In this document: one piece after another, positions 1 through 4,122 of the stretch
How the letters are laid out: each line of letters starts with the position of its first letter
Position numbering within the stretch: the first letter of the stretch is position 1
From: Acidimicrobiaceae bacterium
GTDB taxonomy: Bacteria; Actinomycetota; Acidimicrobiia; Acidimicrobiales; RAAP-2
Direction: 5' to 3'
NCBI GenBank assembly: GCA_003135595.1
Contig: PLCI01000146.1
Coordinates: forward strand, 229 to 5,672
Length of the DNA: 5,444 bases
Position numbers and translations under genes: made by a program
Notes under the pieces: model-generated
What the model was told of the DNA's origin: nothing
The model's database searches: none
What the model saw: only the letters and a program-made list of their open reading frames with translations

Positions 1-618
1 CTCGAAGAGCTCGGCTACGTGCAGGGCTGGACGCTCAACCACCAGGGCCAACTACTGCGCTCGATTTACCACGAGTGCGATCTCTTGATCGCCGAGTCAC
101 TTGCATCGGGGGTCTTCGAGGGGCTCGAACCGGCCCAACTGGCCGGACTCCTGTCGTGTTTCGTGTTCGAGTCGAAGCGAGCCTCGCGCGTGCCCAACGC
201 CGCTCACCACGTCACCACCAAGAAGAAGCGCGCGTTGAACGACCGCCTCGGCCACGTACGGCGCGGCAATCTCAATGATCGGCTCAATGACATCTCCGCG
301 ACCGCCGTCACCATTCGCGAAATCGAAAGTCGATTCCTGGTGCCGCACGCCAAGGAGCCGGACGGCAAGTTTGCGACCACCATCGCGGCCTGGGCCCGGG
401 GAGCCTCCCTGGGCACCGTGCTGGACCTCGCCGACGTGGAAATCGGCCAGACGTCGCCGGGTGACTTCGTGCGCAACGCCAAGCAGGTGGCCGATCTGTG
501 CGAGCAGTTGGCCCGGATGAGTGATCTCACCTCGGTCGCTGACGTCGCGGCCCAGGCCCGTGACGCCGTCCTTCGTAGTGTGGTGGCCGGCTACTCCAGC
601 GTCCACCCCCTCGCCTGA
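1..618 (+). CDS. helY: DEAD/DEAH-box RNA helicase, C-terminal part with DSHCT domain (HelY/Mtr4-like); 5' end outside window
   Basis: The reading frame is open from base 1 to a TGA at 616-618, giving 205 visible residues with the N-terminus missing. The fragment matches the C-terminal DSHCT region of Ski2/Mtr4-type helicases. Visible residues 1-57 resemble the winged-helix/helical part, with a pattern like LGYVQGW and then LLIAESLASGVFEGL. Later come the DSHCT landmarks WARG (131-134) and GDFVR followed by KQVADLCEQL (154-170), then a closing helix ending in a VVAGY-type tail. Known for the family: ATP-driven 3'-5' unwinding of RNA by RecA domains that would lie left of the window, with DSHCT helping to guide RNA. 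In mycobacteria the homologue is HelY. The GTG at 19 is an internal valine codon, not the start. The next gene begins 24 nt downstream on the same strand. The family call is firm; the HelY assignment is likely but unproven without the ATPase core. Confidence 0.85.
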   Translation, partial: LEELGYVQGWTLNHQGQLLRSIYHECDLLIAESLASGVFEGLEPAQLAGLLSCFVFESKRASRVPNAAHHVTTKKKRALNDRLGHVRRGNLNDRLNDISATAVTIREIESRFLVPHAKEPDGKFATTIAAWARGASLGTVLDLADVEIGQTSPGDFVRNAKQVADLCEQLARMSDLTSVADVAAQARDAVLRSVVAGYSSVHPLA

Positions 619-627
619 TTTCGCCTC

Positions 628-633
628 TAGCCT
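628..633 (+). promoter_or_regulatory. Possible -10 element (TAGCCT) for a leaderless start of the ThyX-like gene
   Basis: TAGCCT fits the actinobacterial TAnnnT -10 pattern and ends 9 nt before the ATG at 643. There is no purine-rich Shine-Dalgarno between the helicase stop and this ATG, so a leaderless or near-leaderless transcript would explain initiation. No good -35 is visible, the spacing is slightly long, and read-through from the helicase gene is an equally good explanation. Confidence 0.3.
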
Positions 634-642
634 CGATAGTCC

Positions 643-2262
643 ATGCACGCCTACGTTGCCGAAGAGTTCACCGACAGCGAAACCGCAATTCTTCGTCGGT
701 ATTTCACGAACCTCGAAGGTCCCGTCTTCGCCCTGGTCAACCTGCCCGAAGTCGTCAAGGGAGCCTTGTTCGCGCGCTACTCACGATCCTCCAAGAGCCT
801 GCGCCGACTCTTCCTCGACGAGTTCGTCGGCGACCTCGACCTCACCGGCGACGTCACCTTCGACGCCACGGTCGGTCTCGATCGCGCCGAGCAGCTCTAC
901 GAGCGCGTGTTCTTCGAGTACGGCGACGACTCGGTCGCACAGCTGGGCGGCGTGCACCTCGCGTGCGAGCAGTCGAGCAACCTGCTCACCAAGATCCTCG
1001 AGTGGGGTCGGCTCATGAGCTACCTCGAGCAGTCGACGCGCTATCTCGCCTATGACCAGCGCCTCGTGTCGGGCCACTACCGCTACTACCGGCCCCCCTC
1101 GATCCTCGACTCACCGCTCGGGGCTCGCTACGTGGGCGACCTCGACCGGATGTTCGACACCTACGGCGAGCTGCTCGCCATGGTCCAGGCCCACCTGCAC
1201 GCGCAGTACCCGAAGGAGCCGGGTGACTCGGACTTCGTGCACCGACAGGCCGTGAAGGCCAAGGCGCTCGACGCGGTGCGCGGCGTCCTGCCCGCGGCGA
1301 GCCTCTCCAACGTCGGCATCTACGGCACGGGCCAGGGCTACGAGCAGCTGCTGCTGCGAATGCGGGCGAACCCGCTGCCTGAGGCGGGCACCTACGCCGA
1401 GATGATGCTCACCGAGCTGCGCAAGGTGATCCCGTCGTTCCTGCGGCGCGTCGACATCGCCGACCGGGGCGTCGCCTGGTCCGAGTACCTGCACGCGACC
1501 AGCGAGGCGACCGAGCTCGTGGTCGACCGGCTCTTCCCCGACGGCGTGGACGCCGAGCCCGAGCCACCCGAGGTCCGCCTCTTGGACTTCGACCCCGACG
1601 GGGAGGACAAGGTGCTGGCAGCAGCGTGCTTCTCGCACCTGTCGGGCTCCGAGGCCGCCGTGCTCGCCGCGGTGCGGCGCTGCTCGCTCGCCGAGCGCAC
1701 CGCGCTCCTCGAGGCCTACGTGGGGGACCGCCAGAACCGCCGGCACCGCCCCGGACGGGCATTCGAGCGGACGGACTACCGCTTCGAGCTCGTGACGGAC
1801 TACGGCGCGTTCCGGGACCTCCAGCGACACCGACTCTGCACGATCGAGTGGCAGCGCCTCGGGTGCGCCCTCGGGGCGGACGTGCCGGGCGTCGTGCTCG
1901 ACGCGGGGGGCGGCACGCGATTCGCCGAGTCCCTGGCGAGGTCCAAGGACCTCTGCGACCTGATCGGGCGGTCGCACCCCGAAGAGGCGGGCTACGCGGT
2001 GGCCCTCGCCTACCGGATCCGCTACGTGCTCCAGATGAACGCCCGCGAGGCGATGCACGTGCTCGAGCTGCGCTCGGGACCCCAGGGGCACCCCGCCTAT
2101 CGCCGCGTCGCCCAGGAGATGCACCGCCAGATCGCCTCCGTCGCGGGCCATCATGCGATCGCAGCGGCCATGCACCACGTCGACTACGAGGCGACGGACC
2201 TCGAGCGCCTCGACACCGAGCGCCGCGCGGCGGCCCGTCGCCTCGAGCGCGCAGGCGGGTAA
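643..2262 (+). CDS. Double-length ThyX-superfamily protein (FAD-dependent thymidylate synthase type, two fused ThyX-like halves)
   Basis: The product has 539 residues, about twice a typical ThyX (roughly 220-250). Canonical ThyX makes dTMP from dUMP with FAD, methylenetetrahydrofolate and NADPH, and carries RHRxxSxNExSxRY. Half 1 (about 60-300) has YGDDSV (93-98) and W121-G-R123-L-M-S126-Y-L-E129-Q-S131-T-R133-Y134. This keeps the S/E/S/R/Y positions but loses the first Arg and the His. Its C-terminal helix (228-239) keeps only the final Arg (R239). Half 2 (about 320-515) has R395-H396-R397 followed by LCT and no SxRY, and keeps N466-A-R468, H472 and R477, the N-x-R-x3-N/H-x4-R helix of ThyX. 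The halves are therefore complementary. Residues 1-50 are an extension I cannot assign. The ATG at 643 is the first plausible start; no Shine-Dalgarno is visible. The family is confident. Thymidylate synthase activity is inference, and a different flavin- or nucleotide-dependent reaction is possible. Confidence 0.85.
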   Translation: MHAYVAEEFTDSETAILRRYFTNLEGPVFALVNLPEVVKGALFARYSRSSKSLRRLFLDEFVGDLDLTGDVTFDATVGLDRAEQLYERVFFEYGDDSVAQLGGVHLACEQSSNLLTKILEWGRLMSYLEQSTRYLAYDQRLVSGHYRYYRPPSILDSPLGARYVGDLDRMFDTYGELLAMVQAHLHAQYPKEPGDSDFVHRQAVKAKALDAVRGVLPAASLSNVGIYGTGQGYEQLLLRMRANPLPEAGTYAEMMLTELRKVIPSFLRRVDIADRGVAWSEYLHATSEATELVVDRLFPDGVDAEPEPPEVRLLDFDPDGEDKVLAAACFSHLSGSEAAVLAAVRRCSLAERTALLEAYVGDRQNRRHRPGRAFERTDYRFELVTDYGAFRDLQRHRLCTIEWQRLGCALGADVPGVVLDAGGGTRFAESLARSKDLCDLIGRSHPEEAGYAVALAYRIRYVLQMNAREAMHVLELRSGPQGHPAYRRVAQEMHRQIASVAGHHAIAAAMHHVDYEATDLERLDTERRAAARRLERAGG

Positions 2263-2283
2263 TCGCTGCGTCGAGGGCCACCT

Positions 2284-2312
2284 TTGACACCGTCGCGTCA
2301 CGTTGCGATAAT
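2284..2312 (+). promoter_or_regulatory. Near-consensus SigA-type extended -10 promoter (P1)
   Basis: TTGACA at 2284-2289 is a perfect -35. GATAAT at 2307-2312 is one base from the consensus -10. The spacer is exactly 17 nt, and a TG dinucleotide at 2304-2305 gives an extended -10 (TGnGATAAT). It begins 22 nt after the ThyX-like stop codon. Transcription should start near 2319-2322, about 250 nt before the next clear start codon. Such a strong match is unusual in this G/C-rich background, where most elements are degenerate. Confidence 0.75.
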
Positions 2313-2318
2313 CCCGTC

Positions 2319-2502
2319 GCCATCCGACGTCACCCGCGAGAGCGAGGGACCGGCCGGGCGCAGTCGAGGGCGGAGGAGTGGCCCGGGAGACCGAGTAGAC
2401 AACGCCACGGTGAGCGCGTCCAGGACGCGAGCGCTGCGGCGGTACCAAAGGATCCCGGGCCCCGCCCCCTCACCCGCGGGCCGATCGAAAGCCCTGATCG
2501 GC
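2319..2502 (+). ncRNA. Candidate structured small RNA or long structured 5' leader
   Basis: This is the stretch downstream of promoter P1; no convincing gene is seen in 2263-2572. It contains nested complementary segments that could form one bulged rod. CGGCC+GGG (2351-2358) pairs with CCC (2473-2475)+GGCCG (2479-2483). GAGGG+CGG (2366-2373) pairs with CCG (2462-2464)+CCCTC (2467-2471). GGCCCGGGA (2380-2388) pairs with TCCCGGGCC (2453-2461), 9 bp. CGCC (2403-2406) pairs with GGCG (2438-2441). CGCGT (2415-2419) pairs with ACGCG (2425-2429) at the tip. A competing 7-bp hairpin lies at 2480-2502. No T-run terminator follows, so the 3' end is a guess. I do not recognise RNase P RNA, tmRNA, SRP RNA or a known riboswitch. 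The overall shape recalls 6S-type RNAs, but high G+C makes chance pairing common. Confidence 0.3.
2480..2502 (+). other. Perfect 7-bp hairpin in the intergenic region
   Basis: GCCGATC (2480-2486) and GATCGGC (2496-2502) flank a 9-nt loop, GAAAGCCCT. No T tract follows, so it is not a classical intrinsic terminator. It could be the 3' end structure of the P1 transcript, an attenuation element ahead of the DUF4193 gene, or chance. It competes with the outermost pairing of the long rod, so the two folds could be alternatives. Confidence 0.35.
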
Positions 2503-2539
2503 GCGCACGAGTAACCGCAGCACGCACGACATCGACAGA

Positions 2540-2545
2540 TATGAT
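2540..2545 (+). promoter_or_regulatory. Second candidate -10 (TATGAT, P2) close to the DUF4193 gene
   Basis: TATGAT differs from TATAAT by one base and sits 27 nt before the ATG at 2573. A start near 2552 would give a short leader of about 20 nt that includes the ribosome binding site. The -35 region about 17 nt upstream (around 2517-2522, GCAGCA) is poor, so activity would depend on the -10 or an activator. If it is real, the DUF4193 gene has its own promoter and the P1 transcript may be a separate RNA. Confidence 0.4.
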
Positions 2546-2562
2546 GCGCCGCGTTCGCAACC

Positions 2563-2569
2563 AGGGGAG
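2563..2569 (+). promoter_or_regulatory. Ribosome binding site of the DUF4193 gene
   Basis: AGGGGAG precedes the ATG at 2573 at close spacing and supports that start. No other in-frame start lies nearby upstream. Confidence 0.6.
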
Positions 2570-2572
2570 CGC

Positions 2573-3073
2573 ATGGCGAAGGAAACAACGACCGAGAACG
2601 CTGACGTCGAGAGCGACGGCGAGCTCGACGAGCTAGTCGAGATCGACGAGTCCGAGCTGGATGCGGAGCTGGATCCCGAGCTGGATGGCGAGATCGACGA
2701 AGAAGACGTCGTCCTCGCCGAGCCAGACGAGGACGACGACGACGCCCTGGTCGAAGACGAGGCCGAGGAAGAGGAGGGCCCCGAGAGCCCCGAGGCGGCC
2801 GAGCTCCGCAAGGCGGATGCCGAGGACGACGACATCGAGATCGTCAACGAGGACGACGTCGAGGAGTCGCTTGACGAGATCCTCAAGTCGAGGATGGTCG
2901 TCGAGGACGAGCCCGAGGACGATGAGGGCGTCGACGTCGAGGACCGGACCGAGAAGCCGGACGCCGTGCTGCCCAAGCAGGCAGACGAGTTTCGGTGCTC
3001 AAATTGCTTCCTGATCAAGAAGATCAGCCAGCTCGCCGACACGAAGCGTCAGCTGTGCCGTGACTGCGTCTGA
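2573..3073 (+). CDS. DUF4193 family zinc-ribbon protein with long polyacidic N-terminal extension
   Basis: The product has 166 residues. The C-terminal 35 or so match the DUF4193 signature: LPKQADEFRCSNCFL (133-147) and CRDCV at the end. Four cysteines, C142-x2-C145 and C162-x2-C165, form a likely zinc ribbon. EESLDEILKSR (97-107) resembles the short helix that precedes it in mycobacterial homologues such as Rv2699c, which from memory are about 100 residues. What is different here is the N-terminal region. By my count about 62 of residues 11-130 are Asp or Glu and only about six are Lys or Arg, including four tandem ELDx-type units at 27-42. The protein has no signal peptide or membrane segment, so it is probably cytoplasmic. 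The function of DUF4193 is not established. An acidic tail plus zinc ribbon suggests nucleic-acid mimicry or contact with the transcription machinery, but that is inference. It is the first gene of a probable three-gene unit. Confidence 0.9.
   Translation: MAKETTTENADVESDGELDELVEIDESELDAELDPELDGEIDEEDVVLAEPDEDDDDALVEDEAEEEEGPESPEAAELRKADAEDDDIEIVNEDDVEESLDEILKSRMVVEDEPEDDEGVDVEDRTEKPDAVLPKQADEFRCSNCFLIKKISQLADTKRQLCRDCV
2651..2698 (+). repeat. Four 12-bp tandem repeats encoding ELDx units
   Basis: Successive 12-bp units (tccgagctggat, gcggagctggat, cccgagctggat, ggcgagatcgac) encode SELD, AELD, PELD and GEID, residues 27-42 of the DUF4193 protein. The GAGCTGGAT core is identical in three units. 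This is in-frame repeat expansion inside the acidic extension. Confidence 0.8.
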
Positions 3074-3111
3074 GCCGCCGGAGGCTGCGAGCGACGGCGA
3101 GACCAGCGGAG

Positions 3112-3117
3112 AGGAGG
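3112..3117 (+). promoter_or_regulatory. Perfect Shine-Dalgarno (AGGAGG) deciding the start at 3123
   Basis: AGGAGG, within a longer GGAGAGGAGG tract, lies 5 nt before the ATG at 3123. It strongly favours that start over the upstream in-frame GTG at 3060, which overlaps the DUF4193 coding region and has no comparable site. Confidence 0.8.
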
Positions 3118-3122
3118 TCGAG

Positions 3123-3665
3123 ATGGATGACCCAACCAAGCGTGGCGCTGAGGAACCCGCTGCCAGTCCCGGTGAGCGAGCAGCCGCCGACGCGACGCCG
3201 CACGAGCCCGCAGGAGAGGACACGACCGAGCCGACGCCCTCGCTGATCGAGATTGCCGTCTTCGCGCCCATCGACGCCGCCTTCGCACTGCTTCGCGATC
3301 CCGGCGGCGCCGCGTCGAGGGGACGCGCCCGAGTCGACCAGGCGCTGCGCCAGGCGAGAGCGATCGGCGAGCTCTCGATCAAGTTCGGTGCGAGAGAGCT
3401 GCGACGTCGAACCGAGGGCGCCGCACCAGCCGAGGACGCCGCGACCTCGCGGAGCGCCAAGAGGACCGCTGCGCATCCTGACGCCGGGCCCGCGCCCGAC
3501 GACGTGATCGCCGACTATGACGCGCTGTCTGCGTCCCAGATCGTCCCCATGCTCTCGAGCCTCGAGCCCGCCGAGCGCGGACGGGTCGCCGACTACGAGA
3601 GGAAGTCCCGAGCACGCCAGACGATCCTGCGCCGAATCGAGCAACTCGACGGAAACGGTGCCTGA
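3123..3665 (+). CDS. Conserved-looking actinobacterial hypothetical protein with a C-terminal helical YDxLSASQ module
   Basis: The product has 180 residues from the ATG at 3123, chosen for its perfect Shine-Dalgarno. I cannot assign a function. Residues 1-40 are acidic, Pro/Ala-rich and probably disordered. Residues 41-58 (starting LIEIAVFAPIDAAF) are mildly hydrophobic, followed by a basic, likely helical stretch to about residue 96 ending RELRRR. This resembles amphipathic segments of small actinobacterial surface- or lipid-associated proteins. Residues 97-127 form another low-complexity linker. Residues 129-175 (IADYDALSASQIVPML, then ERGRVADYERKSRARQTILRRIEQL) look like a compact helical module that I believe recurs at the C-terminus of several actinobacterial proteins. 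There is no clear transmembrane helix, signal peptide or catalytic motif. It lies 49 nt after the DUF4193 gene and overlaps the next gene, so it is probably co-transcribed with both. Confidence 0.75.
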   Translation: MDDPTKRGAEEPAASPGERAAADATPHEPAGEDTTEPTPSLIEIAVFAPIDAAFALLRDPGGAASRGRARVDQALRQARAIGELSIKFGARELRRRTEGAAPAEDAATSRSAKRTAAHPDAGPAPDDVIADYDALSASQIVPMLSSLEPAERGRVADYERKSRARQTILRRIEQLDGNGA

Positions 3666-4122
3666 ACTCGAGGTTCGCACCGCGAGCGCGGACGACGCCC
3701 AGGGGGTCGAGCCGCTCGTCGCCGACGCGCTCAGCCGGCTTGCGACCCTCCGAGGCGGCATGGCCCTGCTCGAGATGATCGGGATGCCCGAGGGCACCGG
3801 ACCCGAGGCCCTCGCGAGCGCGCTCTGCGGGCAGGCACTGCTCAACACCACCACGCTCGTCGCGACCCTGTCGGGGTCGATCGTGGGTGCGGCCGTCGTG
3901 GTTCGCACCAACGTGGGGCTCGATCTCATCGGGGTGCACACCGCGCGGGCGATGCGACGGCGTCGGATCGGCAGCAGCCTGCTCGACGCGAGCCGTGCAC
4001 TCGCCCGTGAGCTCGACGTGCGCTTCGAAGCGCTCGCCCTGCCCGGCGATCAGTCGGTGAAGTCGCTCCTCGAGGCAGGCGGGTTCAAGGCCCGGCTGCT
4101 CAGGATGGCCGCCGACCGCTGA
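3658..4122 (+). CDS. GNAT-family N-acetyltransferase
   Basis: The product has 154 residues from a GTG at 3658. This start overlaps the previous stop by 8 nt (GTGCCTGA), a typical translational-coupling arrangement. The open frame runs further upstream, but that part is the shadow of the preceding gene. GNAT features in order: a beta1-alpha1 opening (LEVRTASADDAQGVEPLVADAL, residues 4-25), central strands (LVATLSGSIVGAAVVV, 67-82), and the acetyl-CoA pyrophosphate loop with its helix (R100-R-R-R-I-G105-S-S-L-L). The last part is strand EALALPGD (124-131) and helix VKSLLEAGGF (134-143), the usual end of the fold. The family transfers acetyl from acetyl-CoA to an amine. Nothing in the sequence identifies the substrate. 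The 3' end overlaps the convergent minus-strand gene by 23 bp. Confidence 0.85.
   Translation: MPELEVRTASADDAQGVEPLVADALSRLATLRGGMALLEMIGMPEGTGPEALASALCGQALLNTTTLVATLSGSIVGAAVVVRTNVGLDLIGVHTARAMRRRRIGSSLLDASRALARELDVRFEALALPGDQSVKSLLEAGGFKARLLRMAADR

Noticed and set aside
1111..2448. Long minus-strand open frame (445 codons) opposite the ThyX-like gene
   Set aside because: Antisense shadow of G/C-rich coding sequence. Its translation is Arg/Gly/Val-rich with no motifs, while the plus-strand frame has clear ThyX landmarks.
2284..2514. 76-codon plus-strand frame in the intergenic region
   Set aside because: It begins on the promoter -35 itself (TTG start), has no ribosome binding site, and its Arg/Ser/Pro-rich content looks like random G/C-rich translation.
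2319..2540. RNase P RNA, tmRNA, SRP RNA, tRNA or 6C RNA
   Set aside because: I looked for the conserved cores of the first four and for paired C-rich hairpin loops typical of 6C RNA. None is convincing; the C-rich stretch at 2460-2475 lacks a good closing stem.
2470..3042. Minus-strand serine-rich frame opposite the DUF4193 gene
   Set aside because: The Ser runs are simply the reverse complement of GAC/GAG acidic codons. The plus frame ends in a recognisable zinc ribbon.
3060..3122. Upstream GTG start for the 180-residue hypothetical
   Set aside because: It overlaps the DUF4193 coding region and lacks a ribosome binding site. The ATG at 3123 has AGGAGG at 5-nt spacing.
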